Assembly (NCBI GenBank): GCA_035458585.1
Contig: DATHZN010000099.1
Location: forward strand, 1 to 33,982
Source: Marinobacterium_E sp035458585
GTDB lineage: Bacteria; Pseudomonadota; Gammaproteobacteria; Pseudomonadales; Balneatricaceae
DNA length: 33,982 bases
Reading direction: 5' to 3'
The notes beneath the pieces are model-generated. The model searched no databases, was not told where the DNA came from, and was given only the letters and a program-made list of their open reading frames with translations. Every line of letters begins with the position of its first letter. Position 1 is the first letter of the stretch. The position numbers and the translations under genes were made by a program. Positions 7,954-16,197 of this stretch are shown piece after piece.

Positions 7954-8445
7954 GTGAAAGTAGAACGGGTCAACTACCAGAGACAATCTGATCGTAAAGC
8001 GCTGGTAAGTTTGTTGAACGCCTATGCTATGGATCCACTAGGAGGCGGAACCGCTTTGTCGGATGAGGTCCAGCAGCGTCTCTGCGATGAGCTATTGAGA
8101 GTGCCGGGTGCTTGCAGCTTTATTGTCTGGTCAGAGTCGCAACAAGATCCTCGGGCACTGGGTTTGATAAATGCTTTCCCCGGTTTTAGCACCTTCGCAG
8201 CAAAGCCCTTGATGAATATCCATGATGTTTTCGTTACGCCCGATGCCCGTGGCACGGGCGTACTGCAACTGTTATTCGAGGCCGTGGAGCAACATGCTCG
8301 TTCACTGGGGTGTTGTAAGATCACACTGGAGGTACTAGACGCGAATCACCGAGCTCGGGCTGCGTATCGGCGTCAGGGATTTAAAGGTTATGATCTGGGA
8401 GAGGAGGGCGGAGAAGCTCTCTTCTGGCAGAAAAAGTTGGTGTGA
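7954..8445 (+). CDS. GNAT-family N-acetyltransferase
   Basis: 163 aa with a GTG start preceded by AGGGAGAG (about 7940-7947). The GNAT core is clear: beta strand 4 DVFVTPDARG leads into the acetyl-CoA pyrophosphate loop R-G-T-G in ARGTGVLQLL, followed by an EVLDANHRARAAYRRQGF segment that is typical of motif B (asparagine and tyrosine near the acetyl-CoA thiol). The acceptor cannot be read from the sequence; candidates are a small amine, an amino acid or a protein N-terminus. As I remember it, a GNAT also sits beside the cupin oxygenase gene in P. aeruginosa, so the pairing with roxA may be conserved. No operon partner: the next gene is 234 nt away. Confidence 0.85.
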   Translation: MKVERVNYQRQSDRKALVSLLNAYAMDPLGGGTALSDEVQQRLCDELLRVPGACSFIVWSESQQDPRALGLINAFPGFSTFAAKPLMNIHDVFVTPDARGTGVLQLLFEAVEQHARSLGCCKITLEVLDANHRARAAYRRQGFKGYDLGEEGGEALFWQKKLV

Positions 8446-8679
8446 TAAACCTGCCCCACTCACTGTCTTATTAAGCTGGAAGCATTCGCTTGGTTAGTTT
8501 GAGCACTGGCGTTCGCTCCCGGCTCTTGCGCCCAGAGCGATTGTTCTAATCAAGTGTACGAGGTTGCTCGAGCGATTCCGTTCACCCGCGCCAGCTCAAA
8601 TGGTGCAGAGCTGGGTCACTCGGGACTGCGCTGGTATCTTTGCAATGACTCAGCTCACAAGCCGACTTAGGAGTTATCG

Positions 8680-9108
8680 ATGACAATTTTTCAGACTCAG
8701 CGCAGCCTTACACTCGCTGCCGCTACCCACCTGGCTCAGTTGGGTCAGCAGTGTGCCGATGAGATGGGCTTTGCAATGAATGTAGTGGTGGTCGATCGTG
8801 GGGGTACTCCCCTGGTCATCATGCGCAATCCCGACGCGCCCGACGCCTCTCTCGAGTTTGCCCAGCGTAAAGCGTACACCGCCGCGAGCTATGGCTGGCC
8901 AACGATTCATTGGAACGAGATCGTCGCTGAGCGTCCCCTCGTGATGCAGGGTTTATCTCAGAACCCGCAGGTGTGCCTAATTGCTGGTGGCATCCCGGTG
9001 CAGTGGGAGGGCGAAACCATTGGCGCGGTGGGTGTTGCTGGCGCCAAAGCGCCTGAGGATCATGCGGTCGCTCAGGCAGCTCTGGAGCGTTTTTTAGCTG
9101 AACTCTAA
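8680..9108 (+). CDS. GlcG/HbpS-like heme-binding-type protein (DUF336)
   Basis: 142 aa, start ATG with TAGGAG upstream. The whole protein fits the GlcG/HbpS family: an N-terminal helix (LTLAAATHLAQLGQQCADEMG), the strand MNVVVVDRGGTPLV, a segment with KAYTAASYGWPT, and the C-terminal GGIPVQWEGETIGAVGVAGA followed by ED-x-x-VAQAALE. Family members include GlcG of the glycolate locus and the extracellular heme-binding HbpS of Streptomyces; many have no known function. No signal peptide is visible, so it is probably cytoplasmic. No glycolate oxidase genes are nearby. It converges on the chemoreceptor gene across a hairpin. Confidence 0.85.
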   Translation: MTIFQTQRSLTLAAATHLAQLGQQCADEMGFAMNVVVVDRGGTPLVIMRNPDAPDASLEFAQRKAYTAASYGWPTIHWNEIVAERPLVMQGLSQNPQVCLIAGGIPVQWEGETIGAVGVAGAKAPEDHAVAQAALERFLAEL

Positions 9109-9132
9109 GCTAAGCTGAAGGATTCAACTACT

Positions 9133-9172
9133 GCTGTTGTTGAGGAGTCCGGATAGGGACCCCTGCAACAGC
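9133..9172. terminator. Hairpin between convergent genes, possible terminator
   Basis: GCTGTTG (9133-9139) pairs with CAACAGC (9166-9172). Inside, AGGAGTCC pairs with GGACCCCT with one wobble, giving a long two-part stem. It sits between the stops of the GlcG-like gene (+) and the chemoreceptor gene (-). There is no T-run on either side. Confidence 0.45.
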
Positions 9173-9188
9173 GGTGTCTGGATTGCGA

Positions 9189-11171
9189 TTAGAGCTTGAA
9201 TTTACCCGCCAGACTCAGCATATGCAGACCTGCCTCGCGATATTGATCGCTGATCTGTTTTAAACGCTGAGACAGATTCAGGCTGGAGCTGGATGCATCC
9301 AACACTGCGGCTGTGTCTTGAGCAATCACTGAAGAGACGGAAGACTGCTCTTCCGAAGCAGTGGCAACGCTGGTGGCCATATCCTCTAGGTTAGACATGG
9401 TTCTACTCATCTCCTCAAGTGACTGCTGCACGCTGGTGATAACACTGGCCGCCTTCTGATTCAGTTCACCGTTCTGTGATGCACTTTCAGTAATGGCCTG
9501 ACTTGCTTGCTGCAGGCTCTGCAGTACCGCTGAGATACGCTCTGACGATGCCAGCGACTTCATAGCTAAACTGCGAACCTCATCGGCAACAACGGCGAAA
9601 CCGCGGCCATGTTCGCCGGCTCGCGCCGCTTCAATTGATGCGTTGAGGGCCAACAGATTGGTCTGCTCGAACAGGCTGTTGATCAGTTCTACAGATTCGG
9701 TGATCTGCTCAACCTGTTTGTCCAGCGACTGACTGAGTGACTCTATCTGTTGCGCACTCTGCTGCAACGAATTCATGATTTGTGATGTCTCATCGAAGCG
9801 GATCCGGTTCTCTTTGCTGACGGCAGTCATTTGATAAACGGCATCCAGCGTTGTCGCTGCGGCATTAGCGATCTCGGAGCTGGTAGCCGCGTTCTGCTCA
9901 ATCGCGGAGGAGATGCTGGTAGCTACTTGTTGGGTATCTTTGGCATTACCCAGCAATTCACCGCTCGAGTGATCAAGCTCGGAAGCCATACCGGATGTCG
10001 CATTAACCGAGCTGATCAGTTCTCGCAGGGTGGTCTCCATTGTGTTGAGCATATGTTGTATAGCGCGACCGATTTCAGTGAGTTCATTATTCCCCTCGAG
10101 CTTGAGTTTACGGGTGAGGTCTCGCTCCTCAGATATCTGAGTGAGTGCCAGGGTCAGGTCCCGCAGGGAGCGGCGCAAAAGTGACGTAAACGCGATGTTA
10201 ATACTGGCGAGCGCGACGACGGCCAGAAGTATAAGACTCAGTGTTAGCCAGAGTGTAAAGGTTGCACGGCTTAGTCGTTGCTCTGATAGCGCCGCAATTT
10301 TCTCCCACTCAGCATCCAGAAGCGCTTTTACATTACCTATCTGTTTGGACGCTAAGGGGAACCACTCTGAGGGTTGGGGTAACTGACTAAAATCGGGTTC
10401 TGGTACTAGAATCTGAGACAGGATGCTGGAGACCTGCTGGCTAACAGAGTCGTTCATAATAGAACGCACCTGTTGTAGGTAGTCACCCGTGAGTTGAGTA
10501 TCCAGATACTGTTTCAGCAACTCCATCTGCGCCTGGTAGCCTTGAATCTCATTCCGGGTGAGTTCCGACAGTTGGCCACTAGCGAGTGCGCCATTAACTT
10601 TGCCGCGTACCTGCCCCGCACGCTCTTTAAATTTGGCCAGCATAAGGCTCAGCTGCAGGTCAGTGTTGACCTCGTTTGAGCTGATCTCCGTTGTTAAACT
10701 GGATAGCGCATCCAGTGCCATGCCGTTTATGCGGCTGTAGTAGCCGAAGGCGGCTCCGCCCTCGCCTCTATCGACGGCTGAACGCAGAGCGGGTTTACTC
10801 TTCAGTTCTGCACTGAGCAGATCGGTAGTCAACCGCAATACAGGGTCCGCCTCTCCCAGCTCGCGACGCAGCTCGTCCAATCGAGTTTCAGCCTGATCTG
10901 CCAGAAGACGCTGTTGCGCAACCTTTTGGCGATTAGCATCGGTCGGGTTACCGAGCAGACCTGCCGTTAAGCCTCGCTCAACCGCATGGGAGTGCGCAAC
11001 AGCATCCAAAGACTGCATGAAATTTACCAGCGCTATATCGCGTTGTGTATTTTGGCGGGCATCTAACTCCGAGAGGACTAATAGTGTGGCGAGTGTTAGT
11101 AGAACACCGGAAGCGAGTAGGGAGCTTAGGATATTGATGCGGACCAGCGAAAAGCGCTGTAAAAGTTTCAT
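9189..11171 (-). CDS. Methyl-accepting chemotaxis protein with NIT-type sensor
   Basis: 660 aa transmembrane chemoreceptor. A cytoplasmic stub and a first membrane segment (about residues 13-34) precede a mostly helical periplasmic domain of about 265 residues containing AVERGLTAGLLGN, the ERG-type signature of the NIT (nitrate/nitrite-sensing) domain. A second membrane segment (about 305-329) leads to HAMP (about 335-385) and a cytoplasmic signalling coiled coil whose tip, at about 502-535, contains FEQTNLLALNASIEAARAGE and FAVVADEVRSLA. The C-terminus (LAGKFKL) has no CheR/CheB tether pentapeptide. The open frame begins at 11189, but GGAG lies 8 nt before the ATG at 11171, so I use that start. 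No other chemotaxis gene is nearby. The ligand is inferred only from the domain type. Confidence 0.9.
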   Translation of the reverse strand: MKLLQRFSLVRINILSSLLASGVLLTLATLLVLSELDARQNTQRDIALVNFMQSLDAVAHSHAVERGLTAGLLGNPTDANRQKVAQQRLLADQAETRLDELRRELGEADPVLRLTTDLLSAELKSKPALRSAVDRGEGGAAFGYYSRINGMALDALSSLTTEISSNEVNTDLQLSLMLAKFKERAGQVRGKVNGALASGQLSELTRNEIQGYQAQMELLKQYLDTQLTGDYLQQVRSIMNDSVSQQVSSILSQILVPEPDFSQLPQPSEWFPLASKQIGNVKALLDAEWEKIAALSEQRLSRATFTLWLTLSLILLAVVALASINIAFTSLLRRSLRDLTLALTQISEERDLTRKLKLEGNNELTEIGRAIQHMLNTMETTLRELISSVNATSGMASELDHSSGELLGNAKDTQQVATSISSAIEQNAATSSEIANAAATTLDAVYQMTAVSKENRIRFDETSQIMNSLQQSAQQIESLSQSLDKQVEQITESVELINSLFEQTNLLALNASIEAARAGEHGRGFAVVADEVRSLAMKSLASSERISAVLQSLQQASQAITESASQNGELNQKAASVITSVQQSLEEMSRTMSNLEDMATSVATASEEQSSVSSVIAQDTAAVLDASSSSLNLSQRLKQISDQYREAGLHMLSLAGKFKL

Positions 11172-11335
11172 ACTTGGGTCTCCAGTCATAACCTGTTGAC
11201 CTAAGACTAGTATAGGGGAGGTGCAAAACCTAGCGCTTTAGTCGGGTATTTGTGACTTCGAGGTATTCGAAGCAGAAATTTTCGCGTGTTCGCTAGTTTT
11301 CCGAATGTAAGCGGCTGTAGTACGGCAGCGAGAGT

Positions 11336-12058
11336 TTACTTATCGCCGTCAATAGTTGCTTCGACAGCATTCAAGATGCCGCGCAACATGCCCATTTCAG
11401 CCTTCTCTGGACGCGTGCGGTTGAAATAGCGACGCAGCTTATCGAGAACACGCCCTTCGTGCTGGGGAATAATAAAGTTGACCCGACGTAACACGCGCTC
11501 GAGGTGTTCAAAGAAGAGCACCATCTCGTGTTGGCGGGGATAGGGCGCGGGTTCTAAGGTGGCTGTGTCAATAACGCGTGTGGCGCGGCGCAGCTCATAG
11601 CACACCAGTTGAATCGCTTGTGAGACATTGAGCACCGGGTATTCCGGATTCGCGTCGATAAACAGATGCCGATTGCAGAGTAACATCTCTTGATTGTTGA
11701 GTCCCATGGTCTCACGACCAAAGAGAATCGCGATCTCTCCCTCTTGCGCCTCCTGCCAAATCTGAGTGGCGGCAGTTTCTAAATCTTGCAGTGGCAGATC
11801 GTAAGAGCGCTCGCGGGCGCTAGTGCCGACCACTAATTGGCAGTCGGCAATAGCTTCCTCGACGGTTGCAACGACTCGGGTAGTCTCCAGTATATCCTTC
11901 GCACCCGCAGCTCGAGCTTCAGCCTCTGCTGACGGGAACTCCCTGGGGTTCACCAACCAGAGCTGCGTTAGCCCCATATTCTTAAGTGCACGGGCTGCCG
12001 CCCCTATGTTGCCGGGGTGGAAGGTTTCAACTAAGACGATACGAACGTTGCTTAACAT
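11336..12058 (-). CDS. trmJ: tRNA (cytidine/uridine-2'-O-)-methyltransferase TrmJ
   Basis: 240 aa SPOUT methyltransferase. TrmJ methylates the ribose of position 32 in several tRNAs using S-adenosylmethionine. The TrmH/SpoU motifs are all present: motif 1 in VETFHPGNIGAAARALKNMG (asparagine and arginine), motif 2 in AILFGRETMGLNN (LFG-RE), and motif 3 in PVLNVSQAIQLVCYELRRA, which forms the knotted cofactor site. The C-terminal extension (FFEHLERVLRRVNF to MLRGILNAVE) distinguishes TrmJ from TrmH. In many relatives trmJ lies near iscR/suhB; here it follows purB by 46 nt on the same strand, separated by a strong hairpin (12078-12096). The Shine-Dalgarno is not obvious. Confidence 0.93.
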   Translation of the reverse strand: MLSNVRIVLVETFHPGNIGAAARALKNMGLTQLWLVNPREFPSAEAEARAAGAKDILETTRVVATVEEAIADCQLVVGTSARERSYDLPLQDLETAATQIWQEAQEGEIAILFGRETMGLNNQEMLLCNRHLFIDANPEYPVLNVSQAIQLVCYELRRATRVIDTATLEPAPYPRQHEMVLFFEHLERVLRRVNFIIPQHEGRVLDKLRRYFNRTRPEKAEMGMLRGILNAVEATIDGDK

Positions 12059-12077
12059 TGACAGATGCAGATGATTA

Positions 12078-12096
12078 AGCGCAGCAAAGCTGCGCT
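12078..12096 (-). terminator. Perfect hairpin between purB and trmJ
   Basis: AGCGCAGC and GCTGCGCT form an 8-bp perfect stem with a 3-nt loop, followed on the minus strand by TTAATCA rather than a U-tract. It may act as a partial terminator or as an RNA-stability element after the purB stop (12105). Confidence 0.5.
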
Positions 12097-12104
12097 ACGA
12101 TAGA

Positions 12105-13469
12105 TTAAATTTTCGCTGCCTGCTCTGCAGCATTTCCTACATAAGTAGCAGGTGTAAGCGTGCGCAGTTCAGCTTTTGCCGATTCAGGGATCTCGAGCGT
12201 CTCAATGAAGTCGAGCATCACCTCTTTTGTCATACCCTTACCGCGAGTCAGTGCTTTGAGTTTCTCGTAGGGCTCGTCAATTGCGTAACGACGCATCACA
12301 GTCTGGATTGGCTCGGCCAACACTTCCCAACTCTTATCCAGATCTTCATTCAGGCGCGCAGCGTTAACTTCCAGCTTGCTGATACCCTTGAGTGTGGCCG
12401 CGTAAGCGATCAACGAATGGCCAAAGCCGACACCCAGATTGCGTAGTACAGTTGAGTCGGTTAGATCGCGCTGCCAGCGAGAGATAGGGAGTTTAGCGGT
12501 GAGATGACCCATTATCGCGTTAGCGATACCGAGATTCCCCTCGGAGTTCTCGAAGTCAATAGGATTAACCTTATGGGGCATTGTAGAGGAGCCTACTTCT
12601 CCAGCAATGGTCTTCTGTTTGAAGTAACCCCAGGCAATGTAACCCCAGATGTCGCGGTCAAAGTCAATAAGAATGGTATTGTAGCGGCACACCAGATCAA
12701 AAAGCTCTGCAATGTAGTCGTGTGGCTCAATCTGCGTGGTGTAGGGGTTAAAGTCCAAGCCGAGGGATTCAATAAACTCTTTCGCGTTAGCCTCCCAGTC
12801 AACCTCAGGGTAGGCGCTAAGGTGTGCATTGTAGTTGCCAACGGCGCCATTGATTTTTCCGAGAAACTCGATGCTATCCAGTTGTTTGATCTGGCGGCGC
12901 AGACGGTAAGCTACGTTAGCCATCTCTTTACCCAGAGTGGACGGTGAGGCTGTCTGACCGTGCGTGCGCGAAAGCATCGGCTGGTCGGCGAAGTCGCGAC
13001 CCAGCTTTGCGATCTGGCTTTCGATTTCGACCATCTCCTTGCGCATGACGGCAACGCCATTCTTAAGCATCAAGGCATGAGACAGGTTGTTAATATCTTC
13101 AGAGGTACAGGCGAAATGGACAAACTCGCTAACGGCAGCAAGCTCAGCGTTTGTGCCGATACGCTCCTTGATGAAGTATTCAACCGCTTTAACGTCATGG
13201 TTGGTGGTACGCTCGATCTCTTTGATGCGCTCAGCATCAGTCACCGAGAAGTTAGCGACCAGTTGGTCCAACACAGCATTAGCTTCTGCACTCAGGGCAG
13301 GGACTTCACTGATCCCTGTGTGGGCGGCCAGTTTCTGCAACCAGCGCACTTCAACCTCAACACGGAAGCGTATCAGACCGAATTCGCTGAAAATTGAACG
13401 CAGATCAGAGGTTTTGCTGCCGTAACGGCCATCGACCGGAGAAACGGCCGTGAGTGCGGTAAGTTCCAT
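12105..13469 (-). CDS. purB: Adenylosuccinate lyase
   Basis: 454 aa cytoplasmic homotetrameric lyase acting twice in purine synthesis: it releases fumarate from SAICAR and from adenylosuccinate. The fumarase/aspartase superfamily signature SSTMPHKVNPIDFENSEG is present, with the catalytic serine of the flexible loop in GSSTMPHK. The first catalytic histidine region is RTHGQTASPSTLGKE, and TSEDINNLSHALM carries the substrate-binding TS-x-D. The N-terminus MELTALTAVSPVDGRYG is the family's typical start. The gene probably has its own promoter (13584-13592). In P. aeruginosa purB lies close to the roxA/GNAT genes as I remember it; here the GlcG-like, chemoreceptor and trmJ genes are in between. 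Confidence 0.97.
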   Translation of the reverse strand: MELTALTAVSPVDGRYGSKTSDLRSIFSEFGLIRFRVEVEVRWLQKLAAHTGISEVPALSAEANAVLDQLVANFSVTDAERIKEIERTTNHDVKAVEYFIKERIGTNAELAAVSEFVHFACTSEDINNLSHALMLKNGVAVMRKEMVEIESQIAKLGRDFADQPMLSRTHGQTASPSTLGKEMANVAYRLRRQIKQLDSIEFLGKINGAVGNYNAHLSAYPEVDWEANAKEFIESLGLDFNPYTTQIEPHDYIAELFDLVCRYNTILIDFDRDIWGYIAWGYFKQKTIAGEVGSSTMPHKVNPIDFENSEGNLGIANAIMGHLTAKLPISRWQRDLTDSTVLRNLGVGFGHSLIAYAATLKGISKLEVNAARLNEDLDKSWEVLAEPIQTVMRRYAIDEPYEKLKALTRGKGMTKEVMLDFIETLEIPESAKAELRTLTPATYVGNAAEQAAKI

Positions 13470-13583
13470 GTCTCAATATCTCGGTTTGGGTAAATTTCAG
13501 AGGGCGCAAATTGTAGCAATAAATGTGCTCCAATGCGAAGTTACCGGGCGAGGATAAACCCAGCTCAATATGCAAAGTGGCTG

Positions 13584-13592
13584 ATTATATCA
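13584..13592 (-). promoter_or_regulatory. Extended -10 element, probable purB promoter
   Basis: On the minus strand TGATATAAT combines a perfect TATAAT (13589-13584) with the TG of an extended -10, 115 nt upstream of the purB start. No good -35 is seen at 17 nt, which extended -10 promoters tolerate. Confidence 0.5.
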
Positions 13593-13654
13593 GCGCTGTT
13601 GCCTTGGCCACCCAACGAGAGGTTGAGTGCTTTTAGGCTCGGATATTGCGAGCG

Positions 13655-15835
13655 TCAGTGGCTATCTGCTTGACGACGATCCAGCCGTTCTACAAGCGTC
13701 TCTCGCTCCACACGCAGCCTTTGCGCTTCCATACGGTAGTCAAAAATCTGCTTGTACTGGCGATCCACAACACTCTCAAGCTCTTCAACGCGTTTCTGCA
13801 ACCGTTTGAGCGTATCCGTCTGCTGTTCGTTGGCCTCCTGTAGACGCAGAAGCATATCAATCCCCTCGCTATCCGCCTCATCCTTTTCAATGACCGATGC
13901 GTTGAGTTCGCTGGCGAGATGGCTGAATAGTGACCTTAGATCCGCCGCCTCACGCTCTGAATATTGAATCGACTCCTCGACGGCAGAGTGTGCCGAGGCG
14001 GCGCCAATAGAGCCTGCAAGGCGCTGCTCCAGCATTCTATGCAGCTCCATTAGCTCGATAATGGTGAGAGTGGAGCGACCACCCAGTTGGAGATCTTCAC
14101 AGACGCTCTGAAGTAAATGCTCCGACTTCTCCGCATTCAGGTATTTGCGCAGTAGCTGTTCGGCCTCAACCATTTTAGGCTCGCGCAAAATGTAAGATTC
14201 AAGTCCCGTTGGCCGGGCGTGGCGATAGATTGAGTTGGAATCGTGCTCCATGCAGTCGAACATCTCCGCACGCAGTGTGCGCTCTGCTTTCTGTGGGCGG
14301 TAGGCCAGAGAACCTAACAGATAAAAGAGTAAATTAAGCAGCAGCGACCAGAAAACGCTATGGGGTAACGCTGACATTCCCTCCATACCGAAGAGGGCTT
14401 GCGGGCGAAGCCAGCTCTGCCCGAACAGACCCTGAGTCATCAGTGCCTCCGGAAGCCAACCCTCTTCTACCATCGCCGGTACAACCAACGTCAGTGCCCA
14501 GACAGCGTAGCCGACCGATAAGCCCATGGCGGCACCAAAGCTGTTACCGCCGCGCCAGAATAGTCCCAGAAGCCCTGCCGGAGCTAACTGAAGGACTGCT
14601 GCGAAGGAGATGAGACCCAGTGCGGCCAGAATGTAAGAGGCCTGCAGTATCTCGGCAAAGAGGTAGGATACCATCAGAATCAGTACAACGAGTGCCCAAC
14701 GGATCTCCAACAACGAGTTCGACAGGTTGTGCTGGGGGCGGAGCCGGCGCCAGATTGGAATCACGAGGTGATTCGACGCCATGGTGGCCAGTGTCATCGT
14801 CGTGACAATAATCATTCCAGTGGCGGCGGCAAATCCACCGATAAAAGCGATCAGCGTCAGAATATTATTCGAAAGCATCTGGGGGATGAGAAGGACGAAT
14901 TGATCCCCAAGGCTCGCGGGAAGACCCAGTAGCAGCCCCGCGCCCGCAAGCGGGATAACAAACAGATTGATTAGCAGGGTGTAAACCGGGAAGAGTCCAA
15001 GCGCAGCATAGAGGTGATTGGGATTAGCATTTTCTACCACGGTGACATGAAATTGTCGCGGCAGCAGCAGGATCGCGCCGGCCCCCAAAAGAATGAGCGC
15101 GATCCAGCTGTAGCCCGACCCCTCATCACCTAAAGAGTAGACCTGGTCGAATCCGGCTTCGTTAAGTCGCCAGATAATATCGCCAAATCCACCAAAGATC
15201 TCAAAGGTGACATAGGCGCCGAGTATGAGCAGAGCTAATAGCTTTACAACGCACTCAGCGACCAGGACAGCAATGATCCCCTCGTGGCGCTCGGTGGGGT
15301 CGAGGCGGCGTACACCGAAGAGAATCGTTATCAACGCCATCAATAGCGTAATCACGACACCCTCTATTTGCCATGAGCCGGATTGGCTAGCGGGAGTCAG
15401 AATCTCTACCGCGGAACCGATTGCACGCAGCTGAAGCACGATGTAGGGCAACAACCCAATCAAACAGGCCAGTGTCACCATGGCCGCAATCCGCTGCGAG
15501 CGGCGATAACGAGTCGATATAAGGTCTGCAACCGATGTCAGGCGTAAATTCTGCTTCGCTCGAATCATCCGCCTGAGCGCTTTGGCACCGAGCAAAAGGC
15601 CCAGAATCGCACCAATGTAGATGGCAAAAAACTGTAAACCGTTATTAATGGCAAACCCGACGCTGCCGTAGAACGTCCATGAGGTAAAAAAAACAGCCAG
15701 CGAAAGTGCGTAAACCCAGGGACTGTTACTAAACCCACCCCGAATACGTGCGCGCTTTTCAACAAACACCGCCAGAGCGAATAGTGCTCCCAAATAACCG
15801 ACGGTGATAGTGGATAGGGTTAGCGTTGAGAACAT
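13655..15835 (-). CDS. SLC5-type transporter/sensor with STAC domain and C-terminal coiled coil, no kinase
   Basis: 726 aa. Residues about 1-510 form a sodium:solute symporter (SLC5) domain with about 13 membrane segments, starting SYNTIC to CbrA-type sensors (FTSWTFYGSVG near 50-60, LTSVADLISTRYRRS at 99-113). After a basic linker, about 525-650 resembles the STAC domain that joins SLC5 to histidine kinases in CbrA proteins, including LEQRLAGSIGAASAH. In CbrA a PAS and a kinase follow; here the protein ends with a coiled coil (about 655-722) rich in Glu, Arg and Leu, and no H-box or ATPase is present. The last 171 bp before purB contain no kinase remnant, so this looks like a designed end, not a recent truncation. 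The ATG lies 2 nt after the yidD stop with AAGGA upstream, so translation is probably coupled. The substrate is unknown; histidine is the known one for CbrA. Confidence 0.82.
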   Translation of the reverse strand: MFSTLTLSTITVGYLGALFALAVFVEKRARIRGGFSNSPWVYALSLAVFFTSWTFYGSVGFAINNGLQFFAIYIGAILGLLLGAKALRRMIRAKQNLRLTSVADLISTRYRRSQRIAAMVTLACLIGLLPYIVLQLRAIGSAVEILTPASQSGSWQIEGVVITLLMALITILFGVRRLDPTERHEGIIAVLVAECVVKLLALLILGAYVTFEIFGGFGDIIWRLNEAGFDQVYSLGDEGSGYSWIALILLGAGAILLLPRQFHVTVVENANPNHLYAALGLFPVYTLLINLFVIPLAGAGLLLGLPASLGDQFVLLIPQMLSNNILTLIAFIGGFAAATGMIIVTTMTLATMASNHLVIPIWRRLRPQHNLSNSLLEIRWALVVLILMVSYLFAEILQASYILAALGLISFAAVLQLAPAGLLGLFWRGGNSFGAAMGLSVGYAVWALTLVVPAMVEEGWLPEALMTQGLFGQSWLRPQALFGMEGMSALPHSVFWSLLLNLLFYLLGSLAYRPQKAERTLRAEMFDCMEHDSNSIYRHARPTGLESYILREPKMVEAEQLLRKYLNAEKSEHLLQSVCEDLQLGGRSTLTIIELMELHRMLEQRLAGSIGAASAHSAVEESIQYSEREAADLRSLFSHLASELNASVIEKDEADSEGIDMLLRLQEANEQQTDTLKRLQKRVEELESVVDRQYKQIFDYRMEAQRLRVERETLVERLDRRQADSH

Positions 15836-15837
15836 CG

Positions 15838-16131
15838 CTAGGAATCCTTCTTCTGGTCTGGCTGCTCTGGTCGGCAGCAGGGTTCATCAATGTGATACTG
15901 ATCTTCCGTACCGGGCACGGGGTCTATTCCGCCGTTAGAGCCAGGATGGCAGCGGCTAATACGTTTGACTCCAAACCAGACGCCTTTGATTGGGCCATGA
16001 AGCTCGATTGCTTCCATCGTGTAACTGGAGCATGTGGGATAGAAGCGGCAATTCTGGCCCATAATAGGGCTGAGGAATAGCTGATAACCACGCACCAGCA
16101 TAATTAGGAAAGAGCTAAGCAACTGCTTCAA
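15838..16131 (-). CDS. yidD: YidD, membrane protein insertion efficiency factor
   Basis: 97 aa. YidD is a small inner-membrane-associated protein that helps YidC/Sec insert proteins. The core is unmistakable: LVRGYQLFLSP, then CRFYPTCSSYTMEAIELHG, then GVKRISRCHPGSNGGIDPVP, with its conserved cysteines. An amphipathic N-terminal helix precedes them. The start is TTG at 16131, preceded 8 nt upstream by GGAG; the internal ATG (residue 11) would remove most of the N-terminal helix. That GGAG lies inside the 3' arm of the hairpin 16140-16190. YidD usually sits in rpmH-rnpA-yidD-yidC; here it lies between mqo and an SLC5-STAC gene, to which it is probably translationally coupled. Confidence 0.95.
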   Translation of the reverse strand: MKQLLSSFLIMLVRGYQLFLSPIMGQNCRFYPTCSSYTMEAIELHGPIKGVWFGVKRISRCHPGSNGGIDPVPGTEDQYHIDEPCCRPEQPDQKKDS

Positions 16132-16139
16132 GGTTAAAT

Positions 16140-16190
16140 CTCCGCGTTGTCTGAATTTTAGCCCCGGAGGGGGTAAAAGCCAACGCGGAG
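16140..16190 (-). promoter_or_regulatory. Long hairpin enclosing the yidD Shine-Dalgarno
   Basis: On the minus strand CTCCGCGTTG (16190-16181) pairs perfectly with CAACGCGGAG (16149-16140). A second, inner stem is possible: TTTTACCCC with GGGGCTAAAA. The GGAG at the end of the 3' arm is the ribosome site of yidD. The structure also begins 7 nt after the mqo stop and could attenuate read-through; only a short TTT run follows after one A. Confidence 0.7.
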
Positions 16191-16197
16191 TTCTAGA

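Noticed and set aside
11172..11189. Earlier ATG of the chemoreceptor gene
   Set aside because: Ribosome site spacing is poor for 11189 and good (GGAG, 8 nt) for 11171; the membrane segment is intact either way.
12504..12947. 147-codon plus-strand frame opposite purB
   Set aside because: Antisense shadow of a conserved gene; no domain recognised.
13470..13654. Kinase remnant after the SLC5-STAC gene
   Set aside because: The interval is too short and shows no H-box or ATP-binding motif in any frame; it holds the purB promoter instead.
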